This document shows positions 16,908 to 25,861 of a stretch of DNA of 64,000 nt, in pieces. The stretch covers positions 1,178,001-1,242,000 of the forward strand of contig JHVA01000001.1 of the NCBI GenBank assembly GCA_000688615.1, in the 5' to 3' direction. A program made the position numbers and the translations under genes. Position 1 is the first letter of the stretch. Each line of letters opens with the position of its first letter. This DNA is from Acidobacteriaceae bacterium KBS 146. GTDB taxonomy: Bacteria; Acidobacteriota; Terriglobia; Terriglobales; Acidobacteriaceae. Below the pieces are notes generated by a model. The model worked only from the letters and a program-made list of their open reading frames with translations. It was not told where the DNA came from and ran no database searches.

Positions 16908-18572
16908 ATGAAATACCTTTGCATGATTGCGCTGATGATGACCGGAACCTTGCTTCCCGCGCAGACGATTCCTCAGGATGCGGCTCCCAATTGCCAGGTC
17001 GCTTCGACGACGTTCGACCAATGGTTCCAATCGGGAAAACCTGCCGTAAACGGGGTTGTGAATCCGGCGAATAGCGTTGGTTTTACCGAGGGAAGCGTAT
17101 GCAACTTCTATGCGTGGGCAAAACAAATGTTCCTATGGGTGACCTCGGAATCGAACGGGTCACGCATCTTTGACTCAGAGACTTTCTATGATGTCTCTCC
17201 TCCTGATAGCAGCGGCCGAAGGACGTTTCTGCCGCACGGCAAGGGTTCGTTTGTTCACTCGATGATGCTGCGGGCCGCAAAAGGTGGTCCCCATGATTTG
17301 CCGATCATCGAGGACAGATCGGGTCAATTGTTCGAAGTGATGAAACCACCGGTCGATCATTCAGGAAAGCAGATTGTCGTTAATAGCGCAGGCAACCTGG
17401 TCGAAGTGGGCAAGGCCTTTATCACCTCGAGCCACAAGCTGGCGTTTCAGGATAGAGCCGGCAATACGATCACGCTGCCGTCTGCCGCAGCTCCCAGAAG
17501 CGATTCCGCGCCATCGGACACGATGCGGACGGCAGAGGAGTTCACGGTTGACGGAAAGCCGGTGTTTGTCGACTCCAGCGGCAACATCATCGAAGTGGAA
17601 CAGGGGCAAGCAGGAGGCTCCGGAGTTTTGGAGACGCAAAAAGATGGCCTGGTCTATTACTCGACGATGACAAATGATGTTTACGCCTACTTCCTGACGG
17701 GAGCTAAAAATGGTGCCCTCGTTGGCACGCAGTTTCCGACAACGCAAACAGACCTTGCGGCAATCCAGAAGTATGCTGCCATCAATGGAAAGCCAAGCTT
17801 TACGGACGCACAGGCACTCACCGTGGAATTGAAGAGTTCCTGGATTGAGGTCACCGAACTCACGAAAAAAAACTACATCACGACGACGGCGATGATTCCG
17901 GTGTACGACAGGTCGAATCCACAGAAATGGGTTCTGACAGGCCAGAGGAAGGCCACGCTGGGGCTGCTCGGCTTGCATATTGTGGGCAGCGTCCAAGGCC
18001 ATCCGGAGATGATCTGGGCTACGTTTGAACACTTCGGGGACACGCCCAATGCTGCCTACTCGTATACCAATACGAAGGGGGACACTGTACCCGTCCCTCA
18101 GAGCACAGCCGGGAGTTGGCGGTTCTCAGCAAGCAATTCGACCGGGCCGTTTAATGTCGTGCATATGACGGCAAAAGAAGCGAACATTCTCGCCGCGAGC
18201 GGGTATACGATCAGCCCCAGCGACTCGTTGAGAACCTACGCATGGGGCGCGGGACCCAACAACGCGGCGGCGAACAGCAACCTCATCTCAATTCACAACA
18301 GCGTAAACGCGCTCATGCCGAACGGCGATATCCGCTCCGATTACTTCCTGATCGGGGCTACATGGACGACGGCTGGAACTGCGCCTCCAACAGGACAGAC
18401 AGGCGCGACCAACGTTGCCAACTCGACGATGGAGACGTACCAACAGCACACTCAAGGTTGCTTCCTATGCCATACAGGATCCTTGGCTCCAGATACGCTA
18501 AGCCACGTCTTCGGGGGAGAAGCCACCGGACTGCAGCCGCTGTTCCCGGCAAGCGGTGGCAACTCGAGGTAG
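16908..18572 (+). CDS. Secreted protein with a single C-terminal CxxCH motif and internal repeats
   Basis: A 554-residue protein with a short Sec signal (MKYLCMIALMMTGTLLPAQ). One haem-attachment motif lies near the C-terminus, CFLCH at 518-522, after NSTMETYQQHTQG. The context METYxQxxxxCxxCH occurs in other large periplasmic mono-haem proteins. Residues 131-230 contain four degenerate copies of a 14-15 residue unit with the core D-x-[SA]-G-N-x-[IL]-E-V: LPIIEDRSGQLFEV, GKQIVVNSAGNLVEV, HKLAFQDRAGNTITL and GKPVFVDSSGNIIEV. The region 340-400 (LGLLGLHIVGSVQGHPEMIWATFEHFGDTP) is a conserved-looking block. Substrate and partner are unknown. It probably acts in the periplasm; the small gene upstream may be functionally linked. 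Confidence 0.75.
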   Translation: MKYLCMIALMMTGTLLPAQTIPQDAAPNCQVASTTFDQWFQSGKPAVNGVVNPANSVGFTEGSVCNFYAWAKQMFLWVTSESNGSRIFDSETFYDVSPPDSSGRRTFLPHGKGSFVHSMMLRAAKGGPHDLPIIEDRSGQLFEVMKPPVDHSGKQIVVNSAGNLVEVGKAFITSSHKLAFQDRAGNTITLPSAAAPRSDSAPSDTMRTAEEFTVDGKPVFVDSSGNIIEVEQGQAGGSGVLETQKDGLVYYSTMTNDVYAYFLTGAKNGALVGTQFPTTQTDLAAIQKYAAINGKPSFTDAQALTVELKSSWIEVTELTKKNYITTTAMIPVYDRSNPQKWVLTGQRKATLGLLGLHIVGSVQGHPEMIWATFEHFGDTPNAAYSYTNTKGDTVPVPQSTAGSWRFSASNSTGPFNVVHMTAKEANILAASGYTISPSDSLRTYAWGAGPNNAAANSNLISIHNSVNALMPNGDIRSDYFLIGATWTTAGTAPPTGQTGATNVANSTMETYQQHTQGCFLCHTGSLAPDTLSHVFGGEATGLQPLFPASGGNSR

Positions 18573-19035
18573 GGTACTTAGCTTCGAGGCGACCGCTGTT
18601 TGAGGCAACTCCGAAGCTGACCCACATGCTGAGGGAGCCGCGGCCATTTGTGATGCAGAGCGCGATGCAAACGTTCGTGGCGCGCTCTGCGTCAGTGGCT
18701 TTATGCCACGGAATCAGGGGCAGGCAAGGTTCGGGCTTTAGCCTTGGGCCGTTGCCGTTGGTGCGCCGTCGCAAGAGGGCCCAGGCCTTAAGACCATTTC
18801 TTCTCTCACCTGAATCCCTGACCAGGAGCAAATTACCCGCTGGTATGGAGCCTCGTGATTGCCTGAATTTTAGGCACTTCATATTAGCCATCATTGATTA
18901 GCCATCATTGAGGAACGGTGGCATACATTGATCAGCAGTGGTCAACATTGGCGTACAGATCCATGTGCCATACCGAGGCGAAACACTACCTGCCCGTGCC
19001 GTACGAGGCGAAGTCAAAGCCGGTCCTCTTGAATG

Positions 19036-19160
19036 TGTCACCTGCGAAGGCGAGGTCGGTTTCTCCTGAACTTGTCATCCTGAGCGAAAGCGCACCCGGA
19101 TTCTCTTAAACGTGTCATCCTGAGCGAAGGCGCAGCCGAAGTCGAAGGATCTGCGGTCCT
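19036..19160 (+). repeat. Intergenic repeat family A, three tandem units (last one intact)
   Basis: Three units begin with TGTCA at 19036, 19073 and 19113 (spacing 37 and 40 bp). The first two are degenerate; the third contains TCATCCTGAGCGAAGGCGCA and continues through CCGAAGTCGAAGGATCTGCG. Another intact copy lies at 20941. The unit occurs only between genes in this window. Confidence 0.8.
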
Positions 19161-19178
19161 CTATCCAGCCGCGACCGC

Positions 19179-19245
19179 GGGTGCCCCATCTTCGCGACGG
19201 CCTTATCATCGCTAAGGTGGGCATTCGAGCAAAGCTCGAACCACC
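19179..19245 (+). repeat. Intergenic repeat family B, copy 1
   Basis: Contains CCCATCTTCGCGACGGCC, ATCATCGCTAAGGTGGGCA and a terminal small palindrome TTCGAGCAAAGCTCGAA. It matches 23729-23790 and, more weakly, 20788-20850. It directly follows the family A array. Confidence 0.8.
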
Positions 19246-19283
19246 ACACCCGGCGAAGAACAGCCGCACTTCCACGAACGTCG

Positions 19284-20600
19284 CTAAGCGACCCCGACCT
19301 CGTGCTCGGCCCGGCTTCCCGCGAAGTAGCCGAACAACGCGATGTAGATGTAGCACACTGCCGGAATCACAAACGCGTGCTGCACACCAATCAGATCGGC
19401 CAGGTGTCCCTCCGCCAGCGGAAGCAGCGCCCCGCCTACAATCGCAGCCACCATCAGGCTTGAGCCCTTGCTCGTCAGCGGCCCCAGCCCTGTCAGGCCC
19501 ACGGTAAAGATACTCGGGAACATCACCGAATTGAACAGCCCGACCGCAAGAATCGCCCACATCGCCGTATGTCCGTGCGTCAGGATCGACGTCACCACCA
19601 GCCCGAAGGCAACCACAGCCGCAGTCCCCAGCACAAGGCTGGTGCGTATCTTCGTCAGCAGCCACGAACCGATAAACCGGCCCACCATGGCTCCTCCCCA
19701 ATACAGCGAGACGTACTTTGCCGCCGTCTTCTCCGAGAATGCCGCAATATCCGGCAACCCGAAGTAGTTCACCAGAAAGCTGCCGATCGAGACCTCGGCT
19801 CCCACATACACAAAGATGGCCACCGCACCAGCGAGCAGTATCGGATGCTTCCAGATGCTGTCGTTCTGCGTCGCATCCAGCTCGCCCGGACGGATATCGC
19901 GGGTAAAGTCCATCGTCGGCATCTTTAACACCGCAAACGAAATCGCCAGAAGCACCAGCATCAGCCCGATTCCGACGTACGGCAGGCGAACCGACGACGC
20001 CTGCTCTGTCCTGTAGGACTGCAGCGCCGCCGCTGAAAGGGCCCTAACCTTCTCCGGAGCCATCGGAGCGGCCGCCAGAATAAACATGCTGCCAAAAAAC
20101 GGAGCCACAAACGTCCCGAACGAGTTGAACGCCTGCGAAAGATTCAGCCGCGCCGCGCTCGTCTCCGGTGGCCCCAGGTTAGCGACATAAGGGTTCGCCG
20201 CCACCTGCAGCGTCGTGATGCCCGCCGCCAGAATCACCAGCGCCGACAGAAACAATCCGAACGATGCCGCCGCCGAGGCAGGCAGAAACAGAAACGCTCC
20301 CGCCGCCATCACCAGCAGGCCGATTACCATTGTGCCCTTATATCCCTTCCACTCCACTAGCTTGCCCGCAGGCAGCGCGAAGATGAAGTACGAGGAGAAA
20401 AAGCAGAACTGCACCAGCATGGCCTGCGCATAGTTCAGGTCAAAGATGCCCTTCAGATGCGGGATGAGGATGTCGTTCAGACACGTCAAAAAACCCCACA
20501 TAAAAAACAGCATCGTCGCGATGCTCATGGCCCGGATGTCGGTCTTCTGAGCTCCGGAGTGCTGCGTCGTCGTTCCTGTCGTTCCAACTCCAATGGCCAT
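19284..20600 (-). CDS. FHS-family MFS sugar transporter (FucP/GluP-like)
   Basis: A 438-residue integral membrane protein with about twelve hydrophobic segments. Signatures of the fucose/glucose-galactose:H+ symporter family are clear: MLFFMWGFLTCLNDILIPHL in helix 1, the MLVQFCFFSSYFIFALPAG segment of helix 2, TTLQVAANPYVANLGPPETS and ARLNLSQAFNSFGTFVAPFFG in the middle, and GGAMVGRFIGSWL in the second half. It should import a hexose such as glucose, galactose or fucose by proton symport; the exact sugar is not readable. It stands alone between two repeat-bearing spacers. Confidence 0.9.
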   Translation of the reverse strand: MAIGVGTTGTTTQHSGAQKTDIRAMSIATMLFFMWGFLTCLNDILIPHLKGIFDLNYAQAMLVQFCFFSSYFIFALPAGKLVEWKGYKGTMVIGLLVMAAGAFLFLPASAAASFGLFLSALVILAAGITTLQVAANPYVANLGPPETSAARLNLSQAFNSFGTFVAPFFGSMFILAAAPMAPEKVRALSAAALQSYRTEQASSVRLPYVGIGLMLVLLAISFAVLKMPTMDFTRDIRPGELDATQNDSIWKHPILLAGAVAIFVYVGAEVSIGSFLVNYFGLPDIAAFSEKTAAKYVSLYWGGAMVGRFIGSWLLTKIRTSLVLGTAAVVAFGLVVTSILTHGHTAMWAILAVGLFNSVMFPSIFTVGLTGLGPLTSKGSSLMVAAIVGGALLPLAEGHLADLIGVQHAFVIPAVCYIYIALFGYFAGSRAEHEVGVA

Positions 20601-20787
20601 AACTCTGGGTAACCTCTGCCGCGTCGATAAAACGCTTTAAACTCTGATGCCGCCTCCAATCCTATACGCTTCCATGGACGACCACTCGACCACAGCTCAA
20701 ATCAGGAAGTCCACCGTCGCCCGCTTAGCTTCTACGTATCAGCAGCGAGATGTGGGCCCCGGCGGTCTTTAGAATCACAACAAATGC

Positions 20788-20850
20788 GGGTGGCCCATCT
20801 TCGCCACGCAGCGGGTAAGGTCGGCTCATTCAATCGAAAGCTCAAGCCGC
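20788..20850 (+). repeat. Intergenic repeat family B, degenerate copy 2
   Basis: Shares GGGTGGCCCATCTTCGCCACG and a GGTAAGGTCGGCTCATTC-like continuation with the other B copies, with many changes in the second half. Confidence 0.55.
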
Positions 20851-20940
20851 CTGGTCTTCGGCGCGACTGTCTACCCTGTGTAACGAACGAACAAGAAGGA
20901 GCCTCAGCCCTCAACAACCACAACGACCACCCGTGGAGAT

Positions 20941-20990
20941 GTCATCCTGAGCGGAGGCGCAGCCGAAGTCGAAGGATCTGCGGTTCCTCA
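20941..20990 (+). repeat. Intergenic repeat family A, single copy
   Basis: Starts GTCATCCTGAGCGGAGGCGC and continues through CAGCCGAAGTCGAAGGATCT. It differs from the intact unit at 19114 by only a few bases over about 45 bp. Confidence 0.8.
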
Positions 20991-21219
20991 CACCCAGCCT
21001 TGTCAATACCCCTCCTCATCTAACTGCCAATCTCTCAACCACATTCCCGTGCCGATCAGTTCATTCCCACTCGCTATACTTAAACCAGTAGCACCAGCTC
21101 TGCTCGATACGATCGGGCAAAAAATATGAAGTCCGGACCTAAGTTCCATTGTTGGAAGACTTTGCACAAAATAGATGGGGGACGGGTATGCTCCTCATTG
21201 ACATCCGAGAGAGAACCAG

Positions 21220-22284
21220 ATGACCACACCCCGCGAACGCAACTTCCGCATGCCGGCCGAATGGGCGCCCCACACCGCCACCTGGATCGCATGGCCCCAT
21301 AACTCCGAAGACTGGCCCGGTAAGTTCCAGCCCATCCCCTGGGTCTACGCCGAGATCGTCCGTCATCTCTCTTGCTGCGAAGACGTCCACATCCTCGTCA
21401 ACGACGAGGCCGCCGAGAAGCGCGCCACTCGCATCCTCCTCCGCGGCGGAGCCAACATGGCCCGCCTGCACTTCCATCCCTGGCAGACCGACCGGGTCTG
21501 GCTCCGCGACTCCGGCCCCATCTTCGTCAAAAATCCTCAGGGCGAGCTCGCCCTCACCAACTGGCACTTCAACGCCTGGGCCAAGTACGACAACTGGCGT
21601 CGCGACGACCAGATTCCGCATCACATCGCCAAGCTCTACGGGATCGAAGAGTTCCAGCCCCGTATCATCGGTGAGGACGGCAAAGAGCATCGCCTCGTCC
21701 TCGAAGGCGGCTCCATCGACACTAACGGCGCCGGCGTTCTCATCACCACCGAAGAGTGCCTCCTCTCCGAAGTCCAGCAGCGCAACCCAGGCGTCTCCAA
21801 GGAGCAGATCGAGCGCGCCCTGCATGATTACCTCGGCATCAACCAGGTTCTCTGGCTCAACCGGGGCACCGCCGGCGACGACACCCATGGCCACGTCGAC
21901 GACATCACCCGCTTCGTCGCTGAAGACACCATCCTCACCTGCGTCGAGCCCAGCACCCACGACGAAAATCACCTCGCGCTCGCCGAAAACCTCGACCGCC
22001 TGCGCTCCGCCCGCGATCTGGCTGGCAAGCCTTTCCACATCGTCGAGCTGCCCATGCCGGCTCCGGTCATCTTCGACAACCAGCGCCTGCCCGCCAGCTA
22101 TGCCAACTTCTATATCGCCAACGATCTCGTCCTGGTCCCGACCTTCAACGACCCCAACGACCGTCACGCGCTCAACATCATCGCCGACCACTTCCCTGGC
22201 CGCCGCGTCACCGGAATCCACTGCACCGACTTCATCTGGGGACTGGGCGCGCTACACTGCATGACGCAACAGGAGCCTGCATAA
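21220..22284 (+). CDS. Agmatine deiminase / peptidylarginine deiminase family protein
   Basis: A 354-residue protein of the PPAD-type guanidino-modifying enzymes. Landmarks are MPAEWAPHTATWIAWPHN at the N-terminus, DRVWLRDSGPIFV (93-105), LEGGSID (carboxylates that bind the guanidinium), GDDTHGHVDD with the catalytic His, and the nucleophilic Cys at 347 in GALHCMTQQ. No signal peptide is present, which favours cytoplasmic agmatine deiminase (agmatine to N-carbamoylputrescine) over a secreted peptidylarginine deiminase. No N-carbamoylputrescine amidase is adjacent, so the pathway context is missing. A GAGAG stretch precedes the ATG. Confidence 0.87.
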   Translation: MTTPRERNFRMPAEWAPHTATWIAWPHNSEDWPGKFQPIPWVYAEIVRHLSCCEDVHILVNDEAAEKRATRILLRGGANMARLHFHPWQTDRVWLRDSGPIFVKNPQGELALTNWHFNAWAKYDNWRRDDQIPHHIAKLYGIEEFQPRIIGEDGKEHRLVLEGGSIDTNGAGVLITTEECLLSEVQQRNPGVSKEQIERALHDYLGINQVLWLNRGTAGDDTHGHVDDITRFVAEDTILTCVEPSTHDENHLALAENLDRLRSARDLAGKPFHIVELPMPAPVIFDNQRLPASYANFYIANDLVLVPTFNDPNDRHALNIIADHFPGRRVTGIHCTDFIWGLGALHCMTQQEPA

Positions 22285-22354
22285 GTTCGTCGTTCAAGCT
22301 ACAGGCATCCAACATGTTTGGCCGTTCGTTCTGAAATAAACCTACGGAGACTCG

Positions 22355-23704
22355 ATGAGACTCATCGCCTGCGCCCTTATGTTCTCAGCCACAATCGCAA
22401 CATCTGCCCAGCAAAAACCCATCATCCTCCACGACGCTGCCCTCGTCGACGGCACCGGAGCCCAGGTTCGCCCACACGTCGACATCACCATCCACAAGGG
22501 CTACATCGACAGCGTCCGGCCCGCCTTCAAAGAGGCTCCCAAGAACGTCGAGATCGTCGACTGCACCGGCAAGACCGTCATTCCAGGCCTCATCAGTGCG
22601 CACTCGCATCTCGGCATCCTCCTCGACAACGCCGCTCCTTCAGGCAACGCCTACACAGACGAGAACGTAACGAAGGCCCTCAACCAGTTCGAGCGCTACG
22701 GCGTCACCACCATCGTCTCGCTTGGACTCAACCGCGATCTCGTCTACCAGCTACGCGACCAGCAGCACGAAGGCAAGCTCGGCGGAACGACCATCCTCAC
22801 CGCAGGGCGTGGCATCGGCGTTCCCAACGGAGCTCCCGGCCTCGATGTCCCTCCCGCTCAGATCTATCGCCCCGCGAACGCCGAAGAGGCCCGCAAAGAT
22901 GTCGCCGAGCTCGCCGGTCACCACGCCGACCTGGTCAAACTTTGGCTCGACAGCGGCCACGGCAAGATTCCAGCGATGGAACCCGCTGTCTACACCGCCA
23001 TCATCGAGGAGGCGCACAAGCATCACCTGAAGGTCGCCGCTCACGTATACAGCCTCGCCGATGCCAAGAGCCTGATCAACGCCAATGTCGACATCCTCGC
23101 CCACTCCGTGCGCGATCAAACCGTCGATTCCGGCTTTGCACAATCCCTCATCGATCATAAGATCTGGTACATCCCTACACTTTCCCTCGACGAGGCCTTC
23201 TACCTCTATGCGGAAGACCCCGACGTCATGAAGTCCGAGTTCTTCCAACAGGCTGCCGGACCGCAGCTGCTCGCCAAACTGCAGGCCTCCGACTACGCGG
23301 AGAAGACCATAGCGGCCCCGCAGACCGAGCAGGCAAAGAAGGATCATGAGATCGCCATGAAGAATCTGAAGACTCTCTACGATGCCGGTGTCAACATTGC
23401 CTTCGGGACCGACTCCGGCGCTGTACCCGGTCGCATCCCGGGATTCACGGAGCATCGTGAGCTTGAGGATCTCGTTGCCGCGCGTCTGACTCCGCTCCAG
23501 GCAATCACTCTCGCGACCGGCGAGAACGGGCGCCTCCTGCACGAGCTCAACTCGAAGATCAACGTGGGCCTTATCAAGGACGGCTACTCCGCTGACCTTA
23601 TCATCCTCTCCGGCGATCCATTGATGGACATCCATAACACCCACAAGATCGACGCCGTTTATCATCACGGTGTTCTTGTGCCCAACACGCCACCGCATAA
23701 CTAG
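22355..23704 (+). CDS. Secreted metal-dependent amidohydrolase
   Basis: A 449-residue protein with a short Sec signal (cleavage near TSAQQ). It belongs to the amidohydrolase superfamily, imidazolonepropionase/prolidase-like branch. The first metal pair is GLISAHSH (H83, H85). Further ligands sit in LVKLWLDSG (the bridging Lys region), LKVAAHVYS, VDILAHSV and AFGTDSGA. The C-terminal strand block DGYSADLIILSGDPLMDI completes the small beta domain typical of the group. Secreted acidobacterial homologues are usually annotated as amidohydrolases of unknown substrate; a dipeptide or cyclic amide is plausible. GGAG lies upstream of the start. The deiminase gene ends 70 bp earlier, so co-transcription is possible. 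Confidence 0.87.
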   Translation: MRLIACALMFSATIATSAQQKPIILHDAALVDGTGAQVRPHVDITIHKGYIDSVRPAFKEAPKNVEIVDCTGKTVIPGLISAHSHLGILLDNAAPSGNAYTDENVTKALNQFERYGVTTIVSLGLNRDLVYQLRDQQHEGKLGGTTILTAGRGIGVPNGAPGLDVPPAQIYRPANAEEARKDVAELAGHHADLVKLWLDSGHGKIPAMEPAVYTAIIEEAHKHHLKVAAHVYSLADAKSLINANVDILAHSVRDQTVDSGFAQSLIDHKIWYIPTLSLDEAFYLYAEDPDVMKSEFFQQAAGPQLLAKLQASDYAEKTIAAPQTEQAKKDHEIAMKNLKTLYDAGVNIAFGTDSGAVPGRIPGFTEHRELEDLVAARLTPLQAITLATGENGRLLHELNSKINVGLIKDGYSADLIILSGDPLMDIHNTHKIDAVYHHGVLVPNTPPHN

Positions 23705-23728
23705 AGGGTTTTCATCGCCGCCACACCT

Positions 23729-24774
<1,046 letters not shown>

Positions 24775-24805
24775 CTCAAACCTATCTTTATAAAAAGGGG
24801 ATCAA

Positions 24806-25579
24806 ATGTCAGGCCGTCTTTCGGGCAAAGTAGCCATCGTCACCGGGTCTTCCTCCGGAATAGGTCAGTCAATTGCGGTGCGCTTTGCCGAAGAAGGTGC
24901 GATCATCGTCGTGGACTATCGCAACCATCCCGAAGGCGCCAACGACACGAAGAAGCAGATAGAGTCGAAAGGGGCCAAAGCAATCACCGTTCAAGCCGAC
25001 GTCTCGAAACTCGCAGACAACCAGCGACTCGTCGATCAGGCATGGGAGCAGTTGGGCGGCTGCGATATCCTCGTCAATAATGCCGGCATCGAGAAAGGCG
25101 CCGACTTCTGGGATGTCACCGAAGAAGACTATGACGCCGTTTTGAACGTCAACCTGAAGGGTGCTTTCTTCCTCACGCAATTCTTTGTTTGCCGCCTGCG
25201 CGATGCCAAGCGTCCGGGCCGGATCATCAATATCAGCTCGGTCCACGAGGATATGGCGTTTCCTCATTTCTCGACCTACTGCGTATCGAAGGGCGGCATG
25301 CGCATGTTCGCGCGAAATCTCGCAGTGGAACTTGGTCCCCTCGGCATTACCATCAACAACATTGCGCCCGGGGCCATCATGACGCCCATCAACAAAACTC
25401 TGCTCGACGACAAGCCCAAACTAAACGCTCTGCTTGAAAATATTCCTTTAGGCCGGATGGGAAAACCGGAAGACGTTGCAGGTCTTGCCGCTTTTCTCGC
25501 ATCAGACGAAGCGGCCTACGTCACTGGCAGCACCTACATTATCGATGGCGGTCTTACCGTCAACTACCACGAGCAGTAA
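24806..25579 (+). CDS. SDR-family oxidoreductase (glucose 1-dehydrogenase-like)
   Basis: A 257-residue classical short-chain dehydrogenase. The cofactor motif is TGSSSGIG, followed by VVDYRNHPEGA (a small/neutral region compatible with NADP), then NNAG, the catalytic Ser in INISSVHED, and YCVSK as the YxxxK motif. The C-terminal LGRMGKPEDVAGLAAFLASDEA and YVTGSTYIIDGG blocks are characteristic of the glucose 1-dehydrogenase subgroup. An AAAAGGGG ribosome binding site precedes the ATG. It lies between DUF3175 and a glutaredoxin in the same direction; the set of genes resembles stress-response clusters. Confidence 0.88.
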   Translation: MSGRLSGKVAIVTGSSSGIGQSIAVRFAEEGAIIVVDYRNHPEGANDTKKQIESKGAKAITVQADVSKLADNQRLVDQAWEQLGGCDILVNNAGIEKGADFWDVTEEDYDAVLNVNLKGAFFLTQFFVCRLRDAKRPGRIINISSVHEDMAFPHFSTYCVSKGGMRMFARNLAVELGPLGITINNIAPGAIMTPINKTLLDDKPKLNALLENIPLGRMGKPEDVAGLAAFLASDEAAYVTGSTYIIDGGLTVNYHEQ

Positions 25580-25594
25580 GGGATCCCATAAAAT

Positions 25595-25858
25595 ATGTCT
25601 ATGGATTTGACTGTTTATACTGCGGCCTGGTGCCGCGATTGCCGGGAAGCCAAGCGTTTTCTTGATACCCACAACATACCCTACAAAGAAGTCGACATCG
25701 AGGTAACTCCGGGCGCATCCGACCTGGTGCTTGAGAACGTAGGCAAACGCGCCATTCCCCAGTTCGTCATCGACGGCAAGTGGGTGCAACCCTATCGTCC
25801 CGGCCGTGGATTTCTCCATGCCGAGATGGCGGAGCTTTTCGGCGTCGACAATGCCTGA
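25595..25858 (+). CDS. Glutaredoxin-like protein with CxxC active site
   Basis: An 87-residue single-domain thioredoxin-fold protein. The N-terminal active site reads WCRDCREAKRFL, with a CxxC dithiol pair, followed by the family's cis-Pro segment RAIPQFVIDGKWV. The WCxDC form is like mycoredoxin/NrdH-type redoxins. It probably reduces mixed disulfides in the cytoplasm. It is 15 bp behind the SDR gene, so both are likely in one transcript. Its stop is only 3 bp from the stop of the convergent ClC gene. Confidence 0.85.
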   Translation: MSMDLTVYTAAWCRDCREAKRFLDTHNIPYKEVDIEVTPGASDLVLENVGKRAIPQFVIDGKWVQPYRPGRGFLHAEMAELFGVDNA

Positions 25859-25861
25859 GTT

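Larger units (their letters stand above)
18573..19283. other. 711-bp intergenic region with hairpins and dispersed repeats
   Basis: No gene is convincing here. The first half carries a perfect 10-bp inverted repeat (GCAGAGCGCG at 18655-18664 with its complement at 18681-18690) and a small GTGGC/GCCAC hairpin at 18695-18709, followed by GGGCTTTAGCC-type sequence common in dispersed intergenic elements. TTAGCCATCATTGA is directly repeated near 18886-18912. The second half holds repeat families A and B, listed separately. Confidence 0.6.
20601..21219. other. 619-bp intergenic region with repeats between divergent genes
   Basis: Contains a degenerate family B copy and an intact family A copy, listed separately. 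The last 150 bp before the agmatine deiminase gene are more AT-rich and probably hold its promoter, but no clear -35/-10 pair stands out. No coding frame was found. Confidence 0.5.

Noticed and set aside
19036-19160. Possible short CRISPR array
   Set aside because: Three units of 37-40 bp are contiguous and degenerate, with no unique spacers of constant length and no cas genes nearby.
21139-22221. 360-codon frame antisense to the agmatine deiminase gene
   Set aside because: Asp/Val/Gly-rich shadow of a conserved gene, no start signal.
22751-23698. 315-codon frame antisense to the amidohydrolase gene
   Set aside because: Same reason; the amidohydrolase motifs are unambiguous on the plus strand.
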